Below are positions 10,079 through 20,000 of a stretch of DNA of 64,000 bases, one piece after another. Each line of letters starts with the position of its first letter. The stretch's first letter is position 1. The translations under genes and the position numbers were made by a program. The DNA comes from Gp6-AA40 sp963818645 (GTDB lineage Bacteria > Acidobacteriota > Vicinamibacteria > Vicinamibacterales > UBA2999). Where the stretch lies: NCBI GenBank assembly GCA_963818645.1, contig CAWFTF010000016.1:1-64000 (forward strand). Direction: 5' to 3'. The notes under the pieces were generated by a model. It searched no databases, was not told the DNA's origin, and saw nothing but the letters and a program-made list of their open reading frames with translations.

Positions 10079-10769
10079 CGTTGTCAGACGAAGTTCCGCA
10101 AGGGTTTCGCCGGCGAGGGCCTGGCGGTACTGCAGCGTCCACCTCCCCGCCTTGGCCCGCGACCGTCAAGGAGTTCCCTTCCGGTCGAGGCAAGTTGACG
10201 TGAAGGTCCCCGGCCAGCGTACCGATCGCCGGTCTCGGCCCGGGCCACGACAGGTTGGCGGTTCCCGAAACCGGAAGCGCTGGCAATCTCGAAGGATCGA
10301 GGTTGAGCCGCGAGGCCAATGCGCGCAGCCGTGGCAGACTCCACTCACCAGCGAGCAGGCTTCGCCCGTCGCCATCGCGAAGCGCGACGCGGCCTCGCCC
10401 ATTGAAGACACCCTCGACAGATCGCAGCGCACATGTTTCGATGACGATCGAGTCGACGGAAGCGTGGCCGGTTGCGTCGAGCCGCCCGTCTGACAGAGCG
10501 CCCACTGCGAATTCGCGCGCCCTCAAATCGAAGGTCAGGCGTGGGTCTGTGAGCGGGCCAGCGATCGATCCGGACAACTCGACTCGGCCACGACTGGGAG
10601 GGGAGCGGTCCCACCACTTTCGCAGCTCACTCAGGTCGATCGTGCTGCGGTATTTCAGATCGTAGCCGCCGCTCTCGCCAAACATGAGCGCGCCGTCGAG
10701 TCGAAGATCGCCGCTATTGGATTCGGCGACGAGCGATCGAATGACCAGCGTCTCGCTGCCGATCGTCAC
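10068..10769 (-). CDS. TamB-like gene, second segment (frameshifted from neighbours)
   Basis: 233 codons with AsmA/TamB repeats (GDLRLDGALMFGESGGYDLK, LSGSIAGPLTDPRLTFDLRA). It joins the first segment near 10771-10776: removing one base there gives VLDRVTDDVTIGSETL with no loss of repeat register. The apparent GTG start at 10769 is therefore probably internal. Confidence 0.68.
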   Translation of the reverse strand: MTIGSETLVIRSLVAESNSGDLRLDGALMFGESGGYDLKYRSTIDLSELRKWWDRSPPSRGRVELSGSIAGPLTDPRLTFDLRAREFAVGALSDGRLDATGHASVDSIVIETCALRSVEGVFNGRGRVALRDGDGRSLLAGEWSLPRLRALASRLNLDPSRLPALPVSGTANLSWPGPRPAIGTLAGDLHVNLPRPEGNSLTVAGQGGEVDAAVPPGPRRRNPCGTSSDNGAA

Positions 10770-11385
10770 ATCTGTCGGTTACACGGTCGAGCACCCCTGC
10801 GACACCTTCGGCTTCCAATCGGATGCCGCGGTCGGCGTGGATCTCGCCGACCAGCCGCCCCTGCACGTCACCCCGCAACGACGCGGACAGTCCCTGCACC
10901 GTGAGGCGAAGCGACGAGGCCGTCGACACCGTCGCCTCGAGATTGACGACGTCGAGACGGCCCACAGTGATGACTGGGCGTGAGTCGGTGCGCGTCGTGT
11001 GCGGCACACGCGAGGTCGGCATGCGGCCTCCAGCGATCCACGACACGCTGGGATCGACGATCTCGATCCGATCGAACGCGAGGGCGCCACGAAGGGCGGC
11101 CGTGGCAAGGTCCAGGTTCACGCGCTTGGCAACGACGGTTGCTGACTCCGGCACGGCGCGGGTGGCAAGCCTGACGTCATGCAGCGTGAACGACAACGAT
11201 CTCAATGCGAACTCGACACGGCCCGCGCTGAAGTCGATGTCGTAGCGATCGCTCAACAAGACGGCGATGCGATCGACCAGGTATCGCGTCGACCACGGAA
11301 GGACCAGGACGAACAGCGACACGAGGACAGCCAGCCCGCTCACCGTCCACACGATCCATCGTTGTGCGCGCGAAAGAAATCTCAT
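10714..11385 (-). CDS. TamB-like gene, N-terminal segment with inner-membrane anchor
   Basis: Carries the true start of the TamB-Omp85 gene. ATG at 11385 is followed by a basic stretch (RFLSRAQR) and one transmembrane helix (IVWTVSGLAVLVSLFVLVLP, residues 11-30), as in TamB and AsmA proteins anchored in the inner membrane. AsmA-type sequence follows (VEFALRSLSFTLHDVRLATR). Adding this to the three downstream segments, and dropping three extra bases, gives one frame of 2202 codons (about 2201 residues) from 11385 to 4777. The gene is divergent from the amidohydrolase, with a 176-base gap that holds a 16-bp palindrome. Confidence 0.75.
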   Translation of the reverse strand: MRFLSRAQRWIVWTVSGLAVLVSLFVLVLPWSTRYLVDRIAVLLSDRYDIDFSAGRVEFALRSLSFTLHDVRLATRAVPESATVVAKRVNLDLATAALRGALAFDRIEIVDPSVSWIAGGRMPTSRVPHTTRTDSRPVITVGRLDVVNLEATVSTASSLRLTVQGLSASLRGDVQGRLVGEIHADRGIRLEAEGVAGVLDRVTDRCDDRQRDAGHSIARRRIQ

Positions 11386-11467
11386 GAGGTGCCGCTTGGG
11401 TCGAGCGTACCGGCGAGTCCAGCCTCCGTCTCGTTCAGCTTACTGCCCGGCGCGATCGATAGTGCAC

Positions 11468-11483
11468 CCACGAATATTCGTGG
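11468..11483. promoter_or_regulatory. perfect 16-bp palindrome, candidate operator
   Basis: CCACGAATATTCGTGG is an uninterrupted self-complementary 16-mer in the divergent promoter region between the TamB-like gene and the amidohydrolase. It has the form of a dimeric repressor site. It could also be chance, and no regulator gene lies beside it. Confidence 0.38.
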
Positions 11484-11561
11484 TCGCCGGAGCGCGCAAT
11501 CGACGTACCAGCACCGACCCAGCGATCAAGCGCAGCCGCAGCGAATATGATCGACTGAGCC

Positions 11562-13148
11562 ATGCAAACGCTGAAGAACCTCGTCGTCTCTATGGGCGCT
11601 CTTGCCATTCTTGCCGCGCTCGCCAGCACCGTCGCGCTCGCACAGAACAACGTCGACACAGTCGTCACGAACGGCAAGATTCTCACGGTCGACGCGGGCT
11701 TCAGCGTCGTCCAGGCTCTGGCCATTCGCGACGGGCGCATCGTCGCGCGCGGCACGAGCCAGGAAGTCGCACGCTTCGTGGGTCCCAATACGCGGGTCAT
11801 CGACGTCGCCGGTGCAACCGTGATCCCTGGCCTCATCGACAACCACTTTCACTTCACGCGCGGCGCCGACACCTGGCACCAGCAATCGCGCTTCGAGGGT
11901 GTTGACTCGCGCCGCGAAGCCCTGCGCATTCTCGCGGCCAAGGCGGCGAGCCTGTCACCCGGCGAGTGGATCATGGTGCAGGGCGGGTGGACGCCGCGAC
12001 AGTTCGCCGACGCACCGGGCGGATTCACGCTCGAGGAACTCGACGGCGTGGCGCCGAAGAATCCGCTGTTCGTTCAGGAGGGCTATAGCGTCGTCTACGC
12101 GAACACCCTCGCGCTCAAAGCCGTCGGATTGAATCCGGCCGACGGCGCGCGCCGCAACGCGCAGGGCCTCGTGTCGTTCCAGCCGCCGATGGCGCTGTAC
12201 GACGCCATGCCCAAGACATCAGCTGCACAACGCGAGCAGAACCTCACGGACTTCATGCGCGCGCTGAATGCGGTCGGGCTCACAGGCGTCTACAGCCTGG
12301 GCCAATCGGATTTCCTGGCCGCGCGTGCCGCCAAGGGCCCGTTGCCGATTCGACTGTGGGAGACGTTGCCGTTCAATGCAACGGACCCGGCGTCGGCCAC
12401 CAAGGCCGCGGCGCTGATCGAGAGTAGCAAGCCGAACCAGTTCGACGGCCAGTTCGGCATCTTCGGTCTCGGTGAAGTGCTCTACGGGCCGTTCTTCGAT
12501 CTCGCTCCTCGGAAGGAGCCGTGGCCCGCTGCGATCATGAACGAGTACGGCAAGCTCGCAAGCGCCGCAGCGCGTGGCGGCTGGCACGTCCATCAGCACG
12601 TGATCAACAACAACGCCGTGACGGACATGCTCGATACGCTGGAGCAGGTGAACAAGACCCAGCGCATCGATCGTCTGCGCTGGACGATGGGCCACGTCTA
12701 CGACATCTCGCCGGCCAACATCGCGCGCGCGAAAGCGCTCGGCATGACGCTGGGCGTGCACGGCGCCGCGATGCAGGCTGGCGCACACATGCCACTGAGA
12801 CAGATTGCCGACAGCGGCATCGTGTTCGGTCTGGGCACGGACGCCACGATCGTCTCGCATTACTCCCCGTTCGTCACGCTGGGTTGGGTCGTCAGCGGGC
12901 TCGACGTCGGCGGCAATCGCGTGCTCGACGAAACGCTGACGCGCGAGGAAGCACTCATCGCGCACACACGCTCGAACGCGTATCTCTTTTTTCAGGAGAG
13001 CGCTCTCGGCTCGCTCGAAGTCGGCAAGCAGGCCGACCTCGTCGTGCTCGATCGCGACTACATGACCGTGCCTGCCGCTGAGATCAAGCGCATTCGATCG
13101 ACGCTGACGATGGTGGGCGGCCGAGTGGTGTTCGGCGCCGAGAAGTAG
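11562..13148 (+). CDS. secreted metal-dependent amidohydrolase (YtcJ-like, amidohydrolase family 3)
   Basis: 528 residues with a signal peptide (about 1-27, ending ALASTVALAQ). The small N-terminal beta-sandwich DTVVTNGKILTVDAGFSVVQ is typical of the family. The metal-binding HxH lies in VIPGLIDNHFHFTRG, a distal His in GGWHVHQHVINNN, and GLGTDATIVSHYSPF near the end carries the conserved aspartate. The C-terminal strand SLEVGKQADLVVLDRDY closes the sandwich. The substrate cannot be predicted; members act on N-acyl or cyclic amides. A 96%-identical copy of the last 46 or so codons occurs 7.2 kb downstream, next to the first TonB receptor, so a paralogue once stood there. Confidence 0.9.
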   Translation: MQTLKNLVVSMGALAILAALASTVALAQNNVDTVVTNGKILTVDAGFSVVQALAIRDGRIVARGTSQEVARFVGPNTRVIDVAGATVIPGLIDNHFHFTRGADTWHQQSRFEGVDSRREALRILAAKAASLSPGEWIMVQGGWTPRQFADAPGGFTLEELDGVAPKNPLFVQEGYSVVYANTLALKAVGLNPADGARRNAQGLVSFQPPMALYDAMPKTSAAQREQNLTDFMRALNAVGLTGVYSLGQSDFLAARAAKGPLPIRLWETLPFNATDPASATKAAALIESSKPNQFDGQFGIFGLGEVLYGPFFDLAPRKEPWPAAIMNEYGKLASAAARGGWHVHQHVINNNAVTDMLDTLEQVNKTQRIDRLRWTMGHVYDISPANIARAKALGMTLGVHGAAMQAGAHMPLRQIADSGIVFGLGTDATIVSHYSPFVTLGWVVSGLDVGGNRVLDETLTREEALIAHTRSNAYLFFQESALGSLEVGKQADLVVLDRDYMTVPAAEIKRIRSTLTMVGGRVVFGAEK

Positions 13149-13222
13149 GCGCTACAAACTGGAGCCCGATCCTCGCCATCCCACCTACATTCGCAAGGCG
13201 TATGGCCACGGATGCCGGCTGA

Positions 13223-13831
13223 TCACGGAATAGTCTCCGGATCCTGGGCTGCTTGCGCGTTGGCGATGAACGTTCGCATCGCCGCCGATTCCTCGGCGGT
13301 GAACTTCAACCGGTACGACAGGTACACGTTGTAGTTCGCCTGCATGATGCCGTTCCGCGCGTGCTCTCGCGCCGGCAGCAGAACGTGCCCCAGTTCATGC
13401 GCGATCACGAGCCCAAGCGCGTCGCCATGCGCTACCGCCTGATGATCCACAGACGGGCCGACGCGTTGCCAGAATACGTATACACGCCGAGCGTCGCTAT
13501 TCGCCTGCGCGAGCGCCTTACGATCGACGTGTTCCTTCTTGATGAAGCGGTCCGCCACTGCACCTCCCAGCAGCACCACGTGGACCGTGAGCTGACGGGC
13601 ACACCGATCGTGGCCGGGATCCGCCGACGACTCGACCCGCAGGCCGGCGGCGTCGAAGATGTGCGCCAACTCGTCCCGCGCACCCGCGATGGTTTCGGGC
13701 AACACCGCCCCAAGGTTTTCGATGTGGACGAAGACCGTTGGCCGGTCGTCCGCGCGCTCCTTCCCTTCGGTTGTGAGTGCTGTCGCCACGATGACCAGCG
13801 AAATTGCTACGGTAATCTTCGTTTCTGCCAC
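13223..13831 (-). CDS. secreted zinc metallopeptidase-like protein
   Basis: 202 residues with an N-terminal hydrophobic export signal (KITVAISLVIVATAL). The zinc-binding helix HELGH is at 145-149, a further His is at 157 (LLPAREH) and a Met is at 163 (GIMQANY). This resembles a metzincin HExxHxxGxxH plus Met-turn, but the third ligand is 12 rather than 10 residues after the first. I recall similar HELGH-x7-H-x5-M proteins in acidobacteria, usually annotated as hypothetical. GTG start at 13831. It is divergent from the ECF sigma gene with only 64 bases between starts. Substrate unknown; peptidase activity is inferred from the motif only. Confidence 0.72.
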   Translation of the reverse strand: MAETKITVAISLVIVATALTTEGKERADDRPTVFVHIENLGAVLPETIAGARDELAHIFDAAGLRVESSADPGHDRCARQLTVHVVLLGGAVADRFIKKEHVDRKALAQANSDARRVYVFWQRVGPSVDHQAVAHGDALGLVIAHELGHVLLPAREHARNGIMQANYNVYLSYRLKFTAEESAAMRTFIANAQAAQDPETIP

Positions 13832-13895
13832 GTCCGTTCGCCCTCCGCTCGTGGAGGCGGGAACGGCCGCCGAAGAACCGCATCGGACCAGCTAG

Positions 13896-14495
13896 GTGGG
13901 TGCGTGGCGTAAGATCGCGGGCATTACGGAAGATTCCCCCGACGTCACCAGACTCCTGCACGCGTGGCGGAACGGCGATGACGGCGCGCTCGGGCGCCTG
14001 CTGCCGATGGTCGAGGCCGAGCTTCGCCAGATCGCCCGGCGCTGCATGCGTGGGGAGCGCGCCGGCCATAGTCTGCAGGCCACCGCATTGGTCAATGAGG
14101 CGTACATGCGCCTTGTAGACGCCCAACGCGTGCAGTGGCAGGACCGCTCGCACTTTCTCGCGATGTCGGCTCGCCTGATGCGACGGATCCTGGTGGACCA
14201 CGCGCGCGCGCGCCTGTATCAGAAGCGTGGCGGCGGAGCGCAGCGAGTCACGTTGATTGACGACCTGGGCGGGTCGGACGAACGGCCGCACGACCTGGTT
14301 GCGCTCGACGATGCCCTCGAGGCCCTGGCGCGTGTCAACGAACGGAAGGCTCAGGTCGTCGAACTGCGGTTCTTTGGTGGTCTCACGGTCGAAGAGACGG
14401 CGCACGTCCTTGCCGTGTCGACGGACACCGTGTTACGAGACTGGAAGCTGGCCAAGGCCTGGCTGTTGCGTGAGCTTCGCGGTAGCGACGAGTAG
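13896..14495 (+). CDS. ECF-type RNA polymerase sigma factor
   Basis: 199 residues. Region 2 (SHFLAMSARLMRRILVDHAR) and region 4 (LRFFGGLTVEETAHVLAVST, then WKLAKAWLLREL) are complete, and the whole matches the acidobacterial ECF subfamily that is regularly encoded just before a Ser/Thr kinase. The start used is the GTG at 13896; an ATG is not available before EDSPDVTRLLHAW. There is no anti-sigma factor; the downstream kinase (33-base gap) probably takes that role, by phosphorylation or by sensing. The kinase and TonB receptor that follow are likely in the same transcript. Confidence 0.9.
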   Translation: MGAWRKIAGITEDSPDVTRLLHAWRNGDDGALGRLLPMVEAELRQIARRCMRGERAGHSLQATALVNEAYMRLVDAQRVQWQDRSHFLAMSARLMRRILVDHARARLYQKRGGGAQRVTLIDDLGGSDERPHDLVALDDALEALARVNERKAQVVELRFFGGLTVEETAHVLAVSTDTVLRDWKLAKAWLLRELRGSDE

Positions 14496-14528
14496 GCCGG
14501 TGATATTCTCTGGCGAGAGCAGACAGGG

Positions 14529-16433
14529 ATGGCCGCTCCACCAGACGCGAACGAACGCTGGGATCGCGTGTCCCGACTGTACCACGCCGCCTTAGCTCTG
14601 AACCCTTCGCAACGAGCAGCCTTCCTGGCGGAGGCGTGCGGCACCGACGAGACACTGCATCGGGAACTGGCGTCGCTCGTCGCGCAGTCCGGCGTCGACG
14701 CATTCCTCGAGTCGGGTGCTGTCGCGGGTGATTCCGCCTCCCCAACCGTAACATCTGCCGACGCCATCATCGGTCGTGACATTGGTGCGTATCGTGTCCT
14801 GAGTGCGCTCGGCGCCGGCGGAATGGGCGTCGTGTATAGAGCGCTCGACACGAAATTCAACCGGACGGTCGCGATCAAGTTCCTGTCCGACACGATAGCG
14901 GACACAGAAGGCCGGCGCCGGTTCCTGCGTGAGGCGCAAACCGCTTCCTCGCTGAATCACCCGCACATTCTGACGGTCCACGACATCGGCGAACTTGACG
15001 ACCGTCAGTACCTCGTGACCGAGTTCGTGGACGGCGGAACGCTACGCGAGTGGCGGAACGCCGCCGAGCGCTCGTGGCAGGAGGTCGCAGATCTGCTGCT
15101 CGGCGTCGCCGACGCGCTGGCCATCGCGCACGAGGCCGGTATCGTGCACCGTGACCTCAAGCCGGAGAACATTCTCGTTTCCAGAAGTGGCTACGCCAAG
15201 CTCGCGGACTTCGGTCTCGCCAAGGTGCGACCATCGGGTAACGCGAGCATGGCCGAGACACTTTCGTCCACGGCGACGAGGCCGGGCGCCATTCTCGGCA
15301 CCATTGGGTATATGTCGCCCGAGCAGCTCGTAGGCGGCGCCGCTGACGGACGCAGCGACATCTTCGCTTTCGGTGTGGTCCTTCACGAGATGCTGAGCGG
15401 CCGACGACCGTTTGCGGCGGCGAACAGCCTCGAGGAGCTTCAGCGAACGGTCCACGACACGCCCGATCCGCTGGCGGATACGGTCCCGCGGCCACTGCGT
15501 GACCTCGTGGAGCGCGCGATTCGAAAGCTCCCGCAGGACCGGTATTCGACCATGCGGGAACTGCTCGCCGATCTCCGGCGCGTAGCAAGGCCGAGCGCAG
15601 TGGATGGTGCGACGACGATGCCCGCACGCCGTGCCGGCCGGCGAGGCCTCCTCGCACTTGCGGCGGTGCTCGTCGCGGCGGTTGCGTCGGGAGTCGTAGT
15701 GTACCTCGGAGCCGGCCGCGTCGCGAGCGGGCCGCCGCCTATTCAGTCCATCGCAGTGCTGCCGTTCCAGAATCTCTCCGGTGATCCGAACCAGGAGTAC
15801 TTCAGCGACGGGATGACCGAATCACTGATCGCGCGCCTCGCGCAGATTCACTCACTCGCGGTCACCTCGCGGACGTCGGCCATGCGCTTCAAGGACACGA
15901 AGCAATCGATTCCGGAGATTGGCCGCATGCTCGGCGTGGACGCCATCGTCGAAAGCTCGGTCCAGCGCTCGGGAAGCCGCGTACGGATCATCGCGCAGCT
16001 GATTCGTGCGTCCACGGACACACATCTCTGGGCCAAGGAGTTCAACGGGAGCACGAGCGATCTGCTGGAGCTCGAATCGAACGTGGCCACAGCGATCGCC
16101 GACGAGATTCGGGCCGAGGTCACGCCCATCGAGCGGCAGCGGCTCGTCAGGATGCCCAGGAAGATTGCGCCCGACGCGCAGGACGCGTACCTCCTCGGGC
16201 GTTATCAAGAATGGCGAAACGACGTCGCAAGCTACCAGCAGGCGATCGCGTCCTTTGAACGCGCGATTTCGATCCAGCCCGACTATGCCGAGGCCTACGC
16301 CGCTTCTGTCCATCGCGCTGCGCAACTACGGAACTGCGGTTGGACGGCCGGACTCCGAACGGATTCGCAGCGCAGCCTTCAAGGCGTTGGAACTCGATCC
16401 GGACCTGGCCGAAGCCCATGCCGCGGTGGGTAG
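14529..16433 (+). CDS. Ser/Thr protein kinase with periplasmic adenylyl-cyclase-associated-type and TPR domains (5' part of a frameshifted gene)
   Basis: N-terminal kinase: glycine loop GAGGMGVVY near 95-103, ATP-binding Lys117, catalytic HRDLKPEN at 207-214, DFG at 227-229. One transmembrane helix at about 373-393 separates it from an extracytoplasmic region starting SIAVLPFQNLSGDPNQEYF, a sequence common in these kinases before TPR repeats. From about 16300 the frame is lost: the true chain moves to a second frame (LLSIALRNYGTAVGRPDSER) and at about 16435 to a third, which is the TPR segment listed next. Dropping one base at each point gives one 852-residue protein ending at 17089. Downstream of the ECF sigma factor by 33 bases; it likely couples an envelope signal to that sigma factor or its targets. 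Confidence 0.87.
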   Translation: MAAPPDANERWDRVSRLYHAALALNPSQRAAFLAEACGTDETLHRELASLVAQSGVDAFLESGAVAGDSASPTVTSADAIIGRDIGAYRVLSALGAGGMGVVYRALDTKFNRTVAIKFLSDTIADTEGRRRFLREAQTASSLNHPHILTVHDIGELDDRQYLVTEFVDGGTLREWRNAAERSWQEVADLLLGVADALAIAHEAGIVHRDLKPENILVSRSGYAKLADFGLAKVRPSGNASMAETLSSTATRPGAILGTIGYMSPEQLVGGAADGRSDIFAFGVVLHEMLSGRRPFAAANSLEELQRTVHDTPDPLADTVPRPLRDLVERAIRKLPQDRYSTMRELLADLRRVARPSAVDGATTMPARRAGRRGLLALAAVLVAAVASGVVVYLGAGRVASGPPPIQSIAVLPFQNLSGDPNQEYFSDGMTESLIARLAQIHSLAVTSRTSAMRFKDTKQSIPEIGRMLGVDAIVESSVQRSGSRVRIIAQLIRASTDTHLWAKEFNGSTSDLLELESNVATAIADEIRAEVTPIERQRLVRMPRKIAPDAQDAYLLGRYQEWRNDVASYQQAIASFERAISIQPDYAEAYAASVHRAAQLRNCGWTAGLRTDSQRSLQGVGTRSGPGRSPCRGG

Positions 16434-17089
16434 CGGTCAGTACCGACGAGTGGCAGTGGGAGCGCGCCGAGCAGGAATTTCGTCGTGCCATGGATCTCAA
16501 TCCGGAGAATCAGGACGCGTGCAACTGCTACGCCGACCTCCTGGCGATCCTCGGCCGGCACGCCGAAGCGGTTGAGCTGATGCAGCAGTCGGCCAAACGC
16601 AATCCGCTGCTGCCCGCATCGTTCGCCCTCCTCGGCCTGCGCCTGTATGAAGCGAGACGCTACGCGGAAGCCGAAGTGGCGCTTCGGCGGGCGCTCGACA
16701 TGGAAGAGCGGAATATCGTCGCCAGCGCCTTTCTGGGCGCTGTGTATATGGCGACTGGCAGGGACGATGCCGCGGTTCGCCTCTACGACCGCCCTCCCCT
16801 GCGCGGCACGTCGTACCACGCGGTGGCGCTGGCAAGCGCCGCGCGCCGGAACGAGGCCATGGAGGTGCTGAAACGGGCCGAGCCGAAGGCGGGGCCATTC
16901 GACTATGGTGGCTTTGCGCGCGCCTATGCCATCCTCGGCGACAAGGACCGCGCGTTCGAGTGGCTGACGAAAGCGTTCGATACGCATGGGGCGTACATCG
17001 AAATGGCCAACGCCAGCCCGATGTTCGACGTGTTCAAGGGCGACCCGCGCTTCGATGCCCTGATCGCCCGTATGCACCTCCCGAAATGA
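16340..17089 (+). CDS. TPR C-terminal part of the kinase gene (third frame)
   Basis: In-frame homology begins at about 16435 with VSTDEWQWERAEQEFRRAMD; the residues before that are out of frame. At least four TPR helices pairs follow (NPLLPASFALLGLRLYEARR, AEVALRRALDMEERNIVASA, DKDRAFEWLTKAF). It ends in ATGA, where the TGA stop overlaps the ATG of the TonB receptor, a sign of translational coupling. Not an independent gene: the kinase needs it to complete its TPR domain. Confidence 0.75.
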   Translation: MDGRTPNGFAAQPSRRWNSIRTWPKPMPRWVAVSTDEWQWERAEQEFRRAMDLNPENQDACNCYADLLAILGRHAEAVELMQQSAKRNPLLPASFALLGLRLYEARRYAEAEVALRRALDMEERNIVASAFLGAVYMATGRDDAAVRLYDRPPLRGTSYHAVALASAARRNEAMEVLKRAEPKAGPFDYGGFARAYAILGDKDRAFEWLTKAFDTHGAYIEMANASPMFDVFKGDPRFDALIARMHLPK

Positions 17090-20000
17090 TCCGACCGCTG
17101 TTCTGCGCGTTCCTTCTGATGCCTTCGATCAGCTTCGCGCAAGCGACGCTCGCGGGCGTGGTGCGGGATTCGTCGAACGCCGTGCTCCCGGGTGTCACCA
17201 TCGAGACGTCGAGCCCCGCGCTGATCGAAAAGACACGGACGGCGACGACCGACGGCACGGGCCAGTATCAGATCGTCGATCTGCGCCCCGGTACGTATGC
17301 GATCACCTTCTCGCTGTCCGGCTTCCGGACGATCCGGCGGGAAGGCGTCGAGATCAGCGGCGCGGGCGTGACCACGATCGACGTGGAGCTGAGCCTCGGT
17401 GGCCTCGCCGAGACGCTCACTGTCAGGGGTGAGACACCCGTTGTTGACGTGCAGAGTGCGCGACGTCAGGCGGTGCTCGCGGACACGGTCGTCAGCCAGC
17501 TTCCCGCGGCCCGCACCTATGGCGCGATCCTCGCGGCGATCCCCGCACTGCAGGGTGCCGGCGCGAACCCCGCGTTGGACACCAACACGAACTTCTTCTT
17601 CACGGTGCACGGCGGACCAGCCAACGAGGGGCGCGTGCAGTTGGCCGGCCTCGGTGTGGGCACGGCCATGAACGGCAACGCGACCAGTAACGCCATCGAT
17701 ACGGCGAACGCGAGAGAGATCCAGATTTCGATCTCGGGGGCGCTCGGGGAAGCCGAGGTCGGAGGACCGATTCTCAACGTCGTTCCGGCCACCGGCGGCA
17801 ATGCCTTCCATGGGTCGGCGTTCGGGTCCGGCGCGGGCACGTGGGCGCAGGCGAATAATCTCGATAGTGAGCTCAGAGCGTCCGGCATCTCGGAGCCGGC
17901 GGCTTTGATCAAGCTGTGGGACGTCAGCTTCGCGATGGGCGGCCCGATCAGGAAAGACCGGCTCTGGTTCTTCGGCAACGTCCGCGACTTCGGCAATCAC
18001 ACGGGCGTCCAGAATCTCTATGCCAACAAGTACGCGGGTGACGCCGCACACTGGGACTACGCGCCCGATCCGAGCCTGAAGGCTCGCACGGCGACCTCGA
18101 AAACCATCGCCTCGATGCGCCTGACGACGCAGGCGACGCCGCGCAACACGTTCGGCTTCTACTACGACTACCAGTGGATCTGCGATCAGGCCTCGCTCAG
18201 CACCACCGACGGTTGCCGCCCGCGAGGCGCGGACTGGGTGCCTGGCACCATCTTCGGGGTCTGGTACCTCCCCCGAGGGCGCGACAAACTACTCGGACGG
18301 GCGCGACATCGTCTCACAGGCCACCTGGTCGTCACCGGTCACCAACAAGCTGCTGCTCGACGCAGGGTATGCCACCTACGCCAATCACTGGGGGTGGATG
18401 CCGCATCCTGGCGCCATCACGAATCTCGTCCAGATGACCACGCTCGTGCCGACGTTCCGGGTCTATCGCGGGATCGACAACATCTTCGACAACTCGCAGA
18501 ATCCGAACACGTGGCGAGCCTCGGCGACCTACGTGACCGGTGCCCACAACGTGAAGGTCGGGTATCAGGGCGCGTATCACATCGAGGAGACGACCGACTT
18601 CGCCAACGATGCGCGTTACATCCTGACTGACCTCGGATTCAACACGCCCGGGCTGTACTCGGCCACCATCCGCATCGCGCCGTGGCAGAAGAGCAATCGC
18701 ACCGAATATCACGCGGTCTACGCGCAGGACCAGTGGACCATCGGCCGCGTGACGCTGCAGGGCGCGCTGCGCTTCGATCGCGCCTGGAGCTGGTTTCCTG
18801 CCGCGCACAACGGTGCCCCTGAGACCTCGGTATGGAACGCCCAGCCCATCGCCTTCCCCGAGAGCAAGGGCGTCACGGGATACACCGACATCACGCCTCG
18901 CCTGGGTGTGGTGTACGACTTGTTTGGCCGTGGAAAGACTTCACTGAAGGTCAACGTCGGGGAGTACCTGCAGAGCGCCAGCAACCAGGAGAACTACACG
19001 GTCAGCAACCCCGCGCTCGACAACCGCAACGGCCGGCGGCCGCCGAACTTCCAGACGCCGCGTCGCGCACGTTCCTCGATCTCAACGGCAATCACGTGCC
19101 CGACTGCAACATGCTGCAGCAGGAGCCGAACGGCGAATGCCTCACGCCGCTCGGCAACTTCGCCAACCCGCAGACGCTCACGATCGTGAACCCGGACGTG
19201 CTCCATGGGTGGGGCGTGCGACCTCGCGACTGGCAGGTGGGCGTGTCGGTTCAACACGAGATCCTTCCGCGCACGTCGCTCGAAGTCGGCTATGCGCGTC
19301 GGTGGTTCAAGAACTTCTTCGTCACCGACAACATCAACCTCGCTGCCAGCGACTTCCAGCTGACGACGCTGACTGCGCCCACGAACGCGAAACTGCCGGA
19401 CGGCGGAGGCTTTCCGGTGTCCTATTACTTTCCGAAGCCCGGCACGAACACGACGAGCATCCAGGATCGGTATACGTTCGCGAGCGACTACGGTGACTGG
19501 ACGAACTACTGGCATGGCGTCGACGCCACGGTGCACGCGCGACTGCAACGCGGGTTGACCCTGCAGATCGGATCGAGCACCGGCCGCTCGGTGGCGGACA
19601 ACTGCGACATCGTGGCGAAGGTGCCGGAACTGCTCAACAACGCCTTGACGAACCCGTCGTCGTTCATGGTCAGCAGATATCAACCCGCGGATTCGTGCCA
19701 CAAAGTCGAGCTGTGGCAGACGCAGGTGCGAGGATTGGCGGCCTACACGATTCCGAAGATCGACGTGCTGGTGAGCAGCATCATCCGTTCACAGCCGAAC
19801 GTGATGTTCGGCGTCGGCACGGGGACGCAGGCGGCACCCGAAGGCAACAGCACGGGACTGTCCGCGCTGTACGCCACGCCGCAAGCGCAGGCCAGGTCAA
19901 CCTGCTACAGCCTGGAACGGTCTATGGCGAACGAATCAATCAGGTGGACATGCGGTTCGGCAAGATCCTGAACGTCGGCAGCACGCGGGCCAACATCGCC

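Noticed and set aside
9080..11385. Three separate TamB-like genes or programmed frameshifting
   Set aside because: Three shifts without slippery sites of known type or shared motif, one in a plain C run. Indels or mutation are simpler than three programmed events.
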